Assembly: GCA_025997215.1 (NCBI GenBank)
Contig: BNUH01000037.1
Span: forward strand, 1 to 27,732
Source of the DNA: Clostridia bacterium
Lineage (GTDB): Bacteria; Bacillota_A; Clostridia; Christensenellales; Aristaeellaceae
DNA: 27,732 bases
Direction of reading: 5' to 3'
Under the pieces are notes generated by a model. That model ran no database searches and had not been told where the DNA came from. It saw only the letters and a program-made list of their open reading frames with translations. This document shows positions 16,029-24,459 of this stretch, in pieces (positions within the stretch are counted from its first letter, which is position 1; each line of letters starts with the position of its first letter). Position numbers and translations under genes: made by a program.

Positions 16029-16496
16029 TTATTGCTCCTTATTTATATTTAGTAAGAACCTACTCAATCGTGTCGCGCATTCATCCTCCAACAATCCGCC
16101 GCTGGCCGGGATGAATCCACCCAGCGCGGGATCCTCCGTCAGGCGGTATACGCTGCCGCAGCAACCCAGGCTCGGATCCGCCGCGCCAAAGTAGACAAAT
16201 TTTAGTCGGGCGAGACGGATCGCCCCGGCGCACATAGCGCACGGCTCCAGCGTGACATACAGCGCGCAGTCAGTCAGCCTTTGAAAACCCAGTACGCGCG
16301 CAGCCGCTTGAATCGCCAGCAGTTCCGCGTGCGCGGTGGGATCGGTTAAGGATTCGCAACGGTTGTGCGCGCGGGCTATAATCGCGCCGTTGCGTTGAAT
16401 CACCGCGCCTACGGGCACCTCGCCTTCCAGCGCCGCCTGATCCGCTTCAGACAATGCCGCCCGCATTGCCGCCTCGTGGATCGTTGGAATCGTCAA
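16029..16496 (-). CDS. tadA: tRNA-specific adenosine deaminase
   Basis: Zinc enzyme that converts A34 of tRNA-Arg(ACG) to inosine. Visible: VPVGAVI, the zinc/proton-shuttle motif DPTAHAELLAI (H56, E58) and TLEPCAMCAGAI (C86, C89). The end GGLLEDECATRLSRFL matches the family. The TTG start at 16496 overlaps the previous stop by 4 nt (TTGA); the ATG at 16466 (MRAALSEADQAA) also fits where most homologues begin, with GAGGCGG close by. Length 155 aa or 145 aa accordingly. Confidence 0.92.
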   Translation of the reverse strand: MTIPTIHEAAMRAALSEADQAALEGEVPVGAVIQRNGAIIARAHNRCESLTDPTAHAELLAIQAAARVLGFQRLTDCALYVTLEPCAMCAGAIRLARLKFVYFGAADPSLGCCGSVYRLTEDPALGGFIPASGGLLEDECATRLSRFLLNINKEQ

Positions 16497-17053
16497 GTCC
16501 GTGTAACCTTTCTAATTATAATGGCGAACCAGTTCGGCGGGCCGGAACGCTGCCAGCCCAGTTTCCATTCAATCCAGCCCAACCATTCGACAAGATGCGC
16601 CTTGAATCGGCTGCCACCTTCATCCAGCACGGGCCAGCCCGTCGCGGCCAGGCCGATGGATTTACACACGGCCAGTGCGCGGGGCAAATGGATAGCACTG
16701 GTGACGACTAACGCCGTGCGGCCGCCCCATTCCTTCAGCATCATGGCGGCGTTCGTGAGGTTCTGCTCGGTATTCATCGAGTTACGCTCGGGATGGATGA
16801 CCGTCGGCGGAACGCCTCGGCGCATCAATTCGCCGGACATCCAGTCGGCCTCGGCGCAAGGTTCGCCGTCGCGCTGGCCGCCGCACGGGATCACGGCTGG
16901 CGCGCGGCCTTCGATCCAGCATTGCGTGGCCGCACTCACACGCGCCAGCAGATCGGTGTCGGGCACGCCGCCGGGCATGTGCTTGCCCAGAATTATAATG
17001 GCGTCGGCATACATTCGCTGTTCAACCCTCGCGTCGTCGTAAATGTTCAACAT
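16493..17053 (-). CDS. YdcF/ElyC-like DUF218 protein
   Basis: Short soluble member of the DUF218 superfamily, without the N-terminal membrane helix found in SanA/ElyC. Visible blocks: [13 protein letters not shown], the nucleotide-like loop [39 protein letters not shown], and [20 protein letters not shown]. Biochemical role unknown; members have been linked to cell-envelope functions and one binds S-adenosylmethionine. Start is uncertain: ATG 17053 overlaps mnmG by 32 nt, ATG 17014 avoids the overlap but begins right at the conserved strand. Neither has a strong ribosome site. Confidence 0.82.
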   Translation of the reverse strand: MLNIYDDARVEQRMYADAIIILGKHMPGGVPDTDLLARVSAATQCWIEGRAPAVIPCGGQRDGEPCAEADWMSGELMRRGVPPTVIHPERNSMNTEQNLTNAAMMLKEWGGRTALVVTSAIHLPRALAVCKSIGLAATGWPVLDEGGSRFKAHLVEWLGWIEWKLGWQRSGPPNWFAIIIRKVTRT

Positions 17054-18902
17054 ACGTCATCAGCACCGCAATATCCGCTGGGGATACGCCCGGTATCCGT
17101 GAAGCCTGGCCGATCGTCGCCGGTTTGACGCGATCCAATTTCTGGCGCGCTTCGACGCGCAGACCGGGCAGCGCGGCGTATTCGATGGCGGCGGGCAGTT
17201 CGCGGCGTTCTCCGGCTTGGGCGCGGTCGATCTCGCGGCGCTGCTTATTAAGATATCCCTCGAACTTCACAGTCAACTCGACCTGCTCCGCCGCGCTGGG
17301 TAGTATGACGGGCAGCTGGTCCGATAGTTCGGTCAAGTTGGCGTATGAAACGCCGGGACGTTTGAGCAGTTCAACAAGAAGCATACCACCTTGGCTAGCA
17401 GGTTGACCATGACGCTCCGACCATTGGACGAACGCGCTGCCGCTTGGCGCACGCAAAGATCCCACGGCATTTAACGCAGAGTCCGTCTGTTCGCGCTTCG
17501 TTAATGTGCGCTCCAGGCGATCGGGTTTTGCCGAGCCGATGGCGGCGGATCGCTCGGTCAGGCGCAGATCGGCGTTGTCCTGGCGCAGGAGCAGGCGGTA
17601 CTCGGCGCGGCTGGTCATCATGCGGTAGGGTTCGTCGGTGCCCTTGACCGTCAAGTCGTCCGCGAGCACGCCGATATAGCCCTCGCTCCGGCCGATCCGG
17701 AAGGGAGGTTCACCCTTGAGGTATAAAGCGGCGTTGATCCCGGCGAGGATGCCCTGCGCCGCGGCTTCCTCATAGCCGGACGTGCCGTTGATCTGCCCAG
17801 CCAGGAACAAGCCCGGCACATCCCGCGCCGCGAACTCGCTGGTCAGCGCCGTCGGATCGATGCAATCATACTCAATCGCGTACGCCAGTCGCAGCAGTGT
17901 AGCGTCCTCCAACCCGGGGATCGTGTGGATCAGCGCGGCTTGAACGTCCTCGGGCAGCGAGGTCGAGACGCCCTGCATGTACCATTCTGGAGAATTCAAG
18001 CCCTCCGGTTCAAGAAAAACCTGATGGCGTTCCTTGTCGGCGAAGCGTGTCACCTTGTCCTCAATCGACGGGCAGTAGCGCGCGCCGACGCCATTTATGC
18101 CGCCTGTGAACATAGGCGCGCGGTGCAGATTCTGTCGGATGACGGCGTGGGTGCGTTCGTTAGTCCAGGTGAGGTAGCAGCGCGCGAGGTTTTTGGGCGG
18201 TTCGTCGGTGAGGAAGGAGAATGGGACGGGTGGTTCGTCGCCGTACTGGGGTTCCATGCGGTCGAAATGGATCGAACGCGCGTCCAGGCGCGCCGGAGTG
18301 CCTGTCTTGAATCGGCGCAGATTGAAGCCTAATTCGTTCAGCGCATTCGACAAAGCCAGCGCGTTCATGAATCCCTGCGGGCCGGACGAACGCGAATATT
18401 CGCCGATGATCACGCGGCTATTCAGATACACGCCCGCAGCGACGATCACGGCGCGGGTTTCGATGGTCTCGCCCGTCGCGGTTGTGATCCCGGAGACATG
18501 GCCGCCGACGGTCAGTATCCGGCTCACCTCGGCCTGGCGGAGGGTTAAATTCGGTTCGGCAATGATTGCCGCGAGCATCCGATCATGGTAAGCGCGCTTG
18601 TCGGTCTGCGCGCGCAGCGAGTGTACCGCCGGGCCCTTCGAGCGATTCAACATGCGCGACTGGATCGAGACCGCGTCCGTACAGCGCGCCATCTCGCCGC
18701 CCAGCGCATCCACCTCGCGCACCAAGTGGCCCTTGCCCGTGCCGCCCACGGCGGGGTTGCAGGGCATATGCGCCACGGCATCCAGCGAAAGCGTGAGCAG
18801 TAAGGTGGGCACGCCCATTCGCGCCAGCGCCAGCGCCGCTTCACACCCGGCGTGCCCGGCACCGACGACTATTGCATCCCACGTTGGGGATCGTCTTTCC
18901 AT
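17022..18902 (-). CDS. mnmG: tRNA uridine 5-carboxymethylaminomethyl modification enzyme, FAD subunit
   Basis: FAD-binding half of the MnmE-MnmG complex that installs the cmnm5 group on wobble uridine. Visible: [23 protein letters not shown] (FAD site), [52 protein letters not shown] and the C-terminal domain. 626 aa with the ATG at 18902. That start is chosen because a good promoter (18910-18938) places the transcription start at or next to it; ATG 18908 and TTG 18938 would lie within the promoter. No ribosome site is visible, consistent with leaderless translation. First gene of the mnmG-ydcF-tadA-ogt-polA run. rsmG, its usual partner, is not here. Confidence 0.95.
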   Translation of the reverse strand: MERRSPTWDAIVVGAGHAGCEAALALARMGVPTLLLTLSLDAVAHMPCNPAVGGTGKGHLVREVDALGGEMARCTDAVSIQSRMLNRSKGPAVHSLRAQTDKRAYHDRMLAAIIAEPNLTLRQAEVSRILTVGGHVSGITTATGETIETRAVIVAAGVYLNSRVIIGEYSRSSGPQGFMNALALSNALNELGFNLRRFKTGTPARLDARSIHFDRMEPQYGDEPPVPFSFLTDEPPKNLARCYLTWTNERTHAVIRQNLHRAPMFTGGINGVGARYCPSIEDKVTRFADKERHQVFLEPEGLNSPEWYMQGVSTSLPEDVQAALIHTIPGLEDATLLRLAYAIEYDCIDPTALTSEFAARDVPGLFLAGQINGTSGYEEAAAQGILAGINAALYLKGEPPFRIGRSEGYIGVLADDLTVKGTDEPYRMMTSRAEYRLLLRQDNADLRLTERSAAIGSAKPDRLERTLTKREQTDSALNAVGSLRAPSGSAFVQWSERHGQPASQGGMLLVELLKRPGVSYANLTELSDQLPVILPSAAEQVELTVKFEGYLNKQRREIDRAQAGERRELPAAIEYAALPGLRVEARQKLDRVKPATIGQASRIPGVSPADIAVLMTYVEHLRRREG

Positions 18903-18909
18903 GGCCATT

Positions 18910-18938
18910 ATTTTAACATAGTTGGAGAAGATAGGCAA
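18910..18938 (-). promoter_or_regulatory. Promoter of the mnmG operon
   Basis: Minus strand TTGCCT (18933-18938), 17-nt spacer, TAAAAT (18910-18915) with a TGT extension. Seven bases separate the -10 from the ATG at 18902, so the transcript probably begins at that A or within 1-2 nt of it. Confidence 0.55.
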
Positions 18939-18984
18939 TGATTATTTAATTTTTCTGGGAATTTTGGGAAGAATTGATAGATTT

Positions 18985-19090
18985 TTCCCCTGCGGGGGGC
19001 TTGGGTTCGTCCTCTGCGGAGGGGCTTGCCCCAACTGCGGTTGGGGCAAGCCCCTCCGCAGAGGACGAACCAAGCCCCGCAGGGAAAAAC
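18985..19090. repeat. Near-perfect ~106-nt palindrome, same family as the 11-kb mosaic
   Basis: The inner 31 bp are perfectly inverted (arms ending in GCCCCAAC and starting GTTGGGGC around a TGCG loop, 19000s-19060s), and the outer part continues with single-base bulges to TTTTTCCCC/GGGAAAAA. It shares CCCCAACTGCGGTTGGGG and CGTCCTCTGC with the mosaic at 10855-11615, and after it CCCGCAGGCGG-T-AAG matches 11601-11615 in 14 of 15 positions. It lies between the mnmG and Gfo/Idh promoters. Confidence 0.85.
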
Positions 19091-19106
19091 CCCGCAGGCG
19101 GTAAGG

Positions 19107-19136
19107 TTTGCGCCCATTAGCATTATGTGGTATACT
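19107..19136 (+). promoter_or_regulatory. Promoter of the Gfo/Idh-DUF512-der-plsY operon
   Basis: TATACT (19131-19136) with an upstream TGG extension; TTTGCG (19107-19112) 18 nt before it is a poor -35. Predicted start near 19143, leader of about 43 nt with AGGAGG before the ATG at 19186. Confidence 0.55.
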
Positions 19137-19185
19137 AACTCTGACAATAAAGGTGGCACACCTATTTTGCTAGGAGGTCCTCATT

Positions 19186-20289
19186 ATGCCCTGTGAAACC
19201 AAGAGCGCGGATAAGCTGCGCATAGGCATCGTCGGCACCGGAGGCATCGCCCATGCGCACATGAAGGCTTATCAGGAAATGGACGATGTCGAGATCATCG
19301 GCGCGTCGGATATCGTGCCGGGTAAGGCCCGCAAATTCCTCGACGAGTTCGGCCTGAACGATGCGCCTGACTTCGACGACAACGATAAGCTGTACGCGCT
19401 CAAACCCGACGGCGTATCGGTATGCACTTATAATACTACGCACCATATATGCGCCGTTGCCGCGATGGACGCGGACATCCATGTCCTGTGCGAAAAACCC
19501 ATGTCGGTCACGCTCGATCAGGCCATTACGATGGCCAAAGCCCAGAAGCGAACCGGGAAGATACTGACCATCGGGTTCCAGCCGCGCTACGACGCCAACA
19601 TGAAGATGGTCAAGGAGATCGTCCAATCGGGAGTGCTCGGCAAGGTGTACTATGTTCAGACGGGCGGCGGGCGGCGGCGCGGCATACCCGGCGGGACGTT
19701 TGTCAATAAGGAGCTGGCGGGCGTGGGCTGTCTGGCCGACATCGGCTGCTATGGATTGGATATGGCGCTCAACTCCGTCGGCTACCGCAAGCCCGTTACG
19801 GTGTCGGCGTACGCTTCCGATTTGTTTGGTAAGAATCCCAAATATTTCGATGGAGATTTCTCCGTGGATGATTTTACGTGCGCGCTGGTACGGTTCGAGG
19901 ATGGATTGGTCCTCGACTTCCGCATGAGCTGGGCCATGCACATGGATACCATGGGCGACACGCTGTTCCTGGGCACCGACGCCGGGCTGAAGGTCAAGTC
20001 GCCCAATCCGCACGTGCCTTGGGGCGGTGCGTGGGATGGCTCGATCGGCGACGTATTCATGTATAACGATGTCGTGGGTAATCACGTCGAGACCAAGATT
20101 CCGCTTAAGACCACTGAAAAGTCCAACAACTTCGCTTCGAAGGTTCGCGCGTTCCTCGACGCGATCAAGGACGGCGGCCCTTCGCCCATCCCGTGGCAGG
20201 AAATTATCTATAACCAGGCGATAATCGACGGGATCATCCGCTCCAGCGAGGCTAAGCGCGAGGTCGAGGTTGTCATACCGGAGATTTGA
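19186..20289 (+). CDS. Gfo/Idh/MocA-family oxidoreductase
   Basis: NAD(P)-dependent dehydrogenase acting on a sugar, inositol or related polyol; substrate not predictable. The 367-aa protein has GIVGTGGIAHAHM (14-26), the catalytic EKP motif (E103-K104-P105), and DIGCYGLD (185-192), where the usual catalytic His position holds Tyr189, a variant found in part of the family. The C-terminal beta-sheet domain with W-x-x-x-x-GT-x-A follows. AGGAGG lies about 10 nt before the ATG. Its stop codon abuts the GTG of the DUF512 gene, so it is the first gene of an operon with otherwise housekeeping genes. Confidence 0.9.
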   Translation: MPCETKSADKLRIGIVGTGGIAHAHMKAYQEMDDVEIIGASDIVPGKARKFLDEFGLNDAPDFDDNDKLYALKPDGVSVCTYNTTHHICAVAAMDADIHVLCEKPMSVTLDQAITMAKAQKRTGKILTIGFQPRYDANMKMVKEIVQSGVLGKVYYVQTGGGRRRGIPGGTFVNKELAGVGCLADIGCYGLDMALNSVGYRKPVTVSAYASDLFGKNPKYFDGDFSVDDFTCALVRFEDGLVLDFRMSWAMHMDTMGDTLFLGTDAGLKVKSPNPHVPWGGAWDGSIGDVFMYNDVVGNHVETKIPLKTTEKSNNFASKVRAFLDAIKDGGPSPIPWQEIIYNQAIIDGIIRSSEAKREVEVVIPEI

Positions 20290-21609
20290 GTGGATGAGTA
20301 TAAACATTCTCACGAGATAATGGAAGTTACGCCGGGCAGTCCCGCCGCCAAAGCGGGACTGCAGTCGGGGATGCGGCTAGTTCGCGTCAACGGCAAACCC
20401 ATTCGCGATCAGATCGATTATCTCGCGCTGACGTCGGCGCGGTTGCTGCGGCTGGACTTGGATTCGGACGGCGGTTCAACGGCGGTAATAATAAGGAAGG
20501 CCGCCGCTGAACAGCCCGTCGGACTTACGTTCGGCGAGAGCATGCGGATCAAGACGCGCCGCTGCCGGAACCGCTGTGTATTCTGCTTCGTGGATCAGCT
20601 GCCGCCTAACATGCGCCCTCCGTTATATGTTAAGGACGACGACTGGCGGTTGTCGTTATTGATGGGTAACTATGTCACGCTGACCAACCTTAGCGACGCG
20701 GAATTCCAGCGCCTCTTGCGCCGCAAGGCCCGCCCGCTGTACCTATCCATCCATACGCTGGACGCGGATTTGCGCGGACGCATGCTGGGTTTGCCGCCGG
20801 ACGAGGCTGATATACGGGGACGTTTGGACGCGCTGCGGCAGCACCGCCTCCAGTTTCACGCGCAGATCGTGCTATGCCCCGGCTGGAATGACGGCGAGGA
20901 ACTGTCGAGTACGATATCTGAATTAGCGGCATACTACCCAACGGCGAGGTCTGTCGCGGTCGTGCCTGTCGGATTGACACGGCATCGCGAGGGATTAAGC
21001 CCGCTCTTGCCCGTTTCAGCGCAGAACGCACGAGAGACACTGGCCGTCATCGATCGGCATCAGCGTGAATACCGTGAACGGTTCGGCACGGCGTTCGTGT
21101 TCGCTTCGGATGAGATGTATATAATCGCGGGCGAACCCATCCCCAATGATTCCGCGTACGAGAGTTATCCCCAAATCGAAAACGGCGTCGGATTGTTGAG
21201 GAAGTTTGCTGTCGAATTCGAAGAGGCCGGGGAAACGGCTGACGCATTGTGCGTTGAATCTTCAAAGAAATCCCAACCGCCTGTAATCGCAACTGGCACG
21301 GCCGCCGCGCCCTTCCTGCGCTCGCTGATTCAGTCGGTGCGGCCTGACGTCATAGTTCAACCCATCGTGAACCGATTCCTCGGTGAGTCGGTTACGGTTG
21401 CTGGGTTGGTGACGTTTGCGGATCTGCGCGAGCAGTTGGCGGGAATTCCGGCAGGGGAAGTATGGATTCCGGAGTCGATGCTGTCAGCGGACGGCGTATT
21501 CTTGGACGACAGGACACCCGATGAGTTAAGCGAGGCGTTAGGTGTGCCGGTGCGTGTGCTGCCGTGTGACGGCGGGGCATTGCGTAGGGCATTAGGAGGT
21601 AATTTTTGA
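20290..21609 (+). CDS. DUF512 protein (PDZ plus radical-SAM-like)
   Basis: Predicted Fe-S protein of 439 aa. N-terminal PDZ-like domain (ITPG equivalents: EVTPGSPAAKAGLQSGMRLVRVNG, 12-35), then the CxxxCxxC cluster CRNRCVFCFVDQLP (C92, C96, C99) and a TIM-barrel-like region with LYLSIHTLDADLRGRML, and the C-terminal DUF512 domain. Widespread in Clostridia directly upstream of der, as here; function not established. GTG start, placed immediately after the upstream stop, with CGGAG 6 nt before it. It overlaps der by 4 nt. Confidence 0.9.
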   Translation: MDEYKHSHEIMEVTPGSPAAKAGLQSGMRLVRVNGKPIRDQIDYLALTSARLLRLDLDSDGGSTAVIIRKAAAEQPVGLTFGESMRIKTRRCRNRCVFCFVDQLPPNMRPPLYVKDDDWRLSLLMGNYVTLTNLSDAEFQRLLRRKARPLYLSIHTLDADLRGRMLGLPPDEADIRGRLDALRQHRLQFHAQIVLCPGWNDGEELSSTISELAAYYPTARSVAVVPVGLTRHREGLSPLLPVSAQNARETLAVIDRHQREYRERFGTAFVFASDEMYIIAGEPIPNDSAYESYPQIENGVGLLRKFAVEFEEAGETADALCVESSKKSQPPVIATGTAAAPFLRSLIQSVRPDVIVQPIVNRFLGESVTVAGLVTFADLREQLAGIPAGEVWIPESMLSADGVFLDDRTPDELSEALGVPVRVLPCDGGALRRALGGNF

Positions 21610-22949
21610 AACCGTTAGTCGCGGTAGTCGGTCGGCCTAACGTTGGCAAGTCGACATTCTTCAACAAAGTAATCGGTCGGCGTCTGGCCATTGTCGAGGA
21701 TACGCCCGGCGTCACGCGTGATCGGATTTACGCGGACGTGGAGTGGCGCGGCCGCGCGTTTACAATGATAGATACGGGCGGCATCGATCCGAATACCGCC
21801 GACATCCTGCTCGCTCAAATGCGGCGTCAGGCTGAAATAGCCATCGACACGGCCGACTTGATCCTATTCATGGTGGATGCTCGCGGTGGCGTCACCGCCG
21901 ACGATCTGGATGTGGCCGAACTCCTGCGCCGCGCCAAGAAACCCGTCCTCCTCATCGCGAATAAATCCGACACGGCCGGGCTGGATCAGGAAGCCGTGGA
22001 CTTCTTCGAGCTGGGGTTGGGTGAGCCGATCCCCATCTCCTCGACGAATATGCTCGGGCTGGGCGATCTGCTGGATGCTATACTGGCGCGGCTGCCAGGC
22101 GCGGAGGCTATCCAGGAGGATGACGAAGGCGAAAAACCGATCAACCTGGCGGTGGTCGGCAAGCCTAACGCAGGCAAATCCTCGCTCGTGAATCGGCTGC
22201 TGGGCAGCGAGCGCGTGATGGTATCGGAAATACCGGGCACAACGCGGGACGCCGTTGACTCGGAGCTTACGGTTGACGGGCAGCGGTTCATACTGATCGA
22301 TACTGCTGGGATTCGCCGCAAGCGCGCTGTCGAGGACGACAGCCTGGAGCGTTACAGCGTGCTGCGCGCAATAGCCGCGATCCGCCGATGCGACGTCGCG
22401 CTGCTGATGATCGACGCGCTGTTGGGCGTCACCGACCAGGACGCGAAGATTGCCGCACTGGTGAATGAGGAAGGCAAAGCGCTCGTCCTGGCCGTCAACA
22501 AGTGGGACGCTGTCGAGAAAACGACGGGTACTTTAGAAACGTTCAAACGGACGGTGCAAAGCCAACTGAAGTTTGTCGCTTATGCTCCGATATTGTTTAT
22601 ATCGGCTAAGACGGGTCAGCGTGCGGGTTCGGCGCTTGAAGCGGCGCGCGCCGCATATCAGCAGACGCATAAACGCATCTCGACAGGCGTGCTGAACGAG
22701 GCTGTGAACGACGCGGTTGCGGCGATGCAGCCGCCCGCATCCAGCGGCAGACGGCTGAAGCTGTACTACGCGACACAGCCGACGTCAGCGCCGCCGACAT
22801 TCTTATTCTTTGTGAATGATGATACGCTGGTACACTTCTCATACGAACGGTATCTGGAGAATCAGCTGCGCAAGGCGTTCGGGTTTGAAGGGACGCCAAT
22901 CAAGTTGATTTTCAGGAACCGGGCGCGGGAAGGTAATGAAAAAAGATAA
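21606..22949 (+). CDS. der: Ribosome-assembly GTPase Der (EngA)
   Basis: Tandem-GTPase needed for maturation of the 50S subunit. First G domain: GRPNVGKST (9-17), DTGGID, NKSDTAG. Second G domain: GKPNAGKSSLVN, the switch PGTTRDAVDSE, DTAGIRRK and NKWDAVEK, followed by the KH-like C-terminal domain (PPTFLFFVND...YLENQLRKAFGFEGTPIKL). 447 aa is normal. TTG start at 21606 with TAGGAGGTAA about 6 nt upstream, overlapping the previous gene's stop (TTGA). The stop lies within a short tandem repeat of AAGATAATTC. Confidence 0.96.
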   Translation: MKPLVAVVGRPNVGKSTFFNKVIGRRLAIVEDTPGVTRDRIYADVEWRGRAFTMIDTGGIDPNTADILLAQMRRQAEIAIDTADLILFMVDARGGVTADDLDVAELLRRAKKPVLLIANKSDTAGLDQEAVDFFELGLGEPIPISSTNMLGLGDLLDAILARLPGAEAIQEDDEGEKPINLAVVGKPNAGKSSLVNRLLGSERVMVSEIPGTTRDAVDSELTVDGQRFILIDTAGIRRKRAVEDDSLERYSVLRAIAAIRRCDVALLMIDALLGVTDQDAKIAALVNEEGKALVLAVNKWDAVEKTTGTLETFKRTVQSQLKFVAYAPILFISAKTGQRAGSALEAARAAYQQTHKRISTGVLNEAVNDAVAAMQPPASSGRRLKLYYATQPTSAPPTFLFFVNDDTLVHFSYERYLENQLRKAFGFEGTPIKLIFRNRAREGNEKR

Positions 22950-22971
22950 TTCAAGATAATTCAAGATAATC
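22943..22971. repeat. Short tandem repeat AAGATAATTC
   Basis: Three near-identical 10-bp units span the der stop codon and the der-plsY gap. Small in-frame changes in unit number would alter the last residues of Der or the spacing to plsY. Confidence 0.8.
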
Positions 22972-22992
22972 AACAAGGGGAGGGATTTACCG

Positions 22993-23619
22993 ATGCGGGT
23001 TATAGGCTGGATAGTGGTTGCGGCGGCGAGCTACATTGTTGGAGGGTTGTCGACGGGGCTGTGGATTTCCTCACGGCTGCAGGGGCTGGATGTCAGGCAG
23101 TTTGGCAGCCATAGCTCCGGCGCGACGAACGTGCTGCGCAAACTGGGCCGCGGCCCCGGGCTGTTGACGTTCGGAGGGGACGTGCTGAAGGGAGTCGTAA
23201 CCGCTTTGGTGGGATTCCTGCTAGCGGGCCGCGCCTGCGCGTGTCTATGCGGATTCCTGGCCGTAGTGGGGAATATCTGGCCAGCGACGGCGCAATTCAA
23301 GGGCGGCAAGGGCGTGTCGACGGCGGCCGGGGTGTTCTTGGTAGTCGCGCCGCTGCCCGCACTGATAGCTATCGCGGCAGCGTTCGCGTGCATCTATCTG
23401 ACGCGTTATGTGTCGCTGAGTTCGCTGTTAGGAATTGCGCTGTACTTCGTCGTGGTGGGAGTGCCGGGGCTGTTCAGGGGTCAGGTATGGCTGTTCCTGT
23501 TCGCGCTGGGCATAGCCGGGGTGGTATCCTACGCGCATCGCGAGAACATCTCGCGCTTGTTGAATAACCGCGAAAACAAGATCGACCTGGAACTGCTGAC
23601 AGGCAAGCGGAAGGCTTAA
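22993..23619 (+). CDS. plsY: Glycerol-3-phosphate acyltransferase PlsY
   Basis: Membrane enzyme that moves an acyl group from acyl-phosphate to glycerol-3-phosphate, first step of phospholipid synthesis. About five membrane segments in 208 aa. Motif 1 reads GSHSSGATNVLRKLG (canonical GSGNxGATNxxR, so the Gly-Asn pair is replaced), motif 2 KGGKGVSTAAG, motif 3 HRENI near the C-terminus. GGGGAGGG sits about 8 nt before the ATG. Last gene of the Gfo/Idh-DUF512-der-plsY operon; the usual clostridial follow-on genes (gpsA, spoIVA) are not here, since a palindromic terminator and a convergent gene come next. Confidence 0.94.
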   Translation: MRVIGWIVVAAASYIVGGLSTGLWISSRLQGLDVRQFGSHSSGATNVLRKLGRGPGLLTFGGDVLKGVVTALVGFLLAGRACACLCGFLAVVGNIWPATAQFKGGKGVSTAAGVFLVVAPLPALIAIAAAFACIYLTRYVSLSSLLGIALYFVVVGVPGLFRGQVWLFLFALGIAGVVSYAHRENISRLLNNRENKIDLELLTGKRKA

Positions 23620-23635
23620 TGCGCTGAATATAAAA

Positions 23636-23675
23636 CTAACCCCCACTAAAATGCTAGCATTTTAGTGGGGGTTAG
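23636..23675. terminator. Perfect 40-nt palindrome between convergent genes
   Basis: Two 20-nt halves are exact reverse complements (CTAACCCCC...GGGGGTTAG, with TAAAATGCTAGCATTTTA at the centre). It separates plsY (+) and the lipoprotein gene (-). No clear T run follows either side, though T runs are built into the arms; a bidirectional terminator is the most likely role. Confidence 0.75.
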
Positions 23676-23687
23676 CGTTAGCATTAC

Positions 23688-24380
23688 TTACTGCCCTTCG
23701 GCGACAGCTGGCAGCACGAGGATCTTATCCGGCGTGGCCTGGGCCGGGATGCTGCGTGTTGTTACGGAGTACCATCCTACCACCTGCATGCCTGGCTTCA
23801 GCTGGTCGAAGGTGATCGGCGCTCCGGCCTTGTACGGGATTAGCGGCGTCTCGGCTGATACGCGCCAGTTCACATTCTCGTCGGTGACGAGCCACGTCGT
23901 GCCGTCGGTGTCGGTCGTGACCTCTTTGATGATGGCGAATGTGGGCGGCAAGCCTTCGGTGGGTAGATTGGTGAATATTACCAAGCCATGCGTTTGAGGC
24001 GGTTCGCTCAAGGCGACGATGGGGCGCGTCACAGCGACGATGGTCGTACCCTTTTTCAGTGAATCGATCGCTAACGCGCCGCCATTATCGGCGTCCAGTA
24101 TGTATGTCGAATCGGTTACAGTGATAATGATGGTCACGCGGTCGCTGCCCGTCTCGATCAGCGATATGCGATCCTGCTCGATGCTGTCGATGGTCCCGGT
24201 ATACGCCGTGCGGACGGGTAAGGTCTGGGTTGAATCCGTCACATTTCCCTCCCCTGGTGAAGGTTCCGTCGTCGCCTCCGGCGTTGCAGTCGGCGACGGC
24301 GGGTTCACGCCTGTCGTGCATCCAGCCAGTGTCAGCAGCCCAACTATGAGAATCAGCGTTAGTGCGGTTCGTTTGAACAT
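23688..24380 (-). CDS. Secreted lipoprotein with two related domains, function unknown
   Basis: 230 aa. A signal peptide ends in the lipobox LAGC (Cys21), then a Pro/Thr-rich linker (about 25-50). Two similar beta-rich units follow (about 58-138 and 148-225); each ends in a pattern like L-K-x-G-x-x-V...T...PPQ/PAQ...I/V-x-V-L. This resembles small extracytoplasmic beta-barrel modules of clostridial lipoproteins, but I do not recognise a named family. AAGGGAG lies about 9 nt before the ATG at 24380. Four 15-bp tandem repeats lie just upstream. Confidence 0.8.
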   Translation of the reverse strand: MFKRTALTLILIVGLLTLAGCTTGVNPPSPTATPEATTEPSPGEGNVTDSTQTLPVRTAYTGTIDSIEQDRISLIETGSDRVTIIITVTDSTYILDADNGGALAIDSLKKGTTIVAVTRPIVALSEPPQTHGLVIFTNLPTEGLPPTFAIIKEVTTDTDGTTWLVTDENVNWRVSAETPLIPYKAGAPITFDQLKPGMQVVGWYSVTTRSIPAQATPDKILVLPAVAEGQ

Positions 24381-24399
24381 GTTAATCGGCTCCCTTCAT

Positions 24400-24459
24400 T
24401 TATTCAGCAGTACGTTATTCAGCAGTACGTTATTCAGCAGTACGTTATTCTGTAATACG
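24400..24459. repeat. Four 15-bp tandem repeats upstream of the lipoprotein gene
   Basis: Three identical copies of TTATTCAGCAGTACG (24400-24414, 24415-24429, 24430-24444) and a fourth with three changes (24445-24459). They begin 20 nt before the start codon, in the promoter or leader of the lipoprotein gene. Copy-number change could shift expression, or each unit could bind a protein. Confidence 0.9.

Noticed and set aside
19162..20313. A 383-codon open frame antisense to the Gfo/Idh gene
   Set aside because: The + strand gene has all family motifs, a promoter and a ribosome site; the antisense product is His/Arg-rich and matches nothing recognised.
24400..24459. CRISPR-like repeats
   Set aside because: Units are head-to-tail 15-mers with no spacers and no cas genes nearby.
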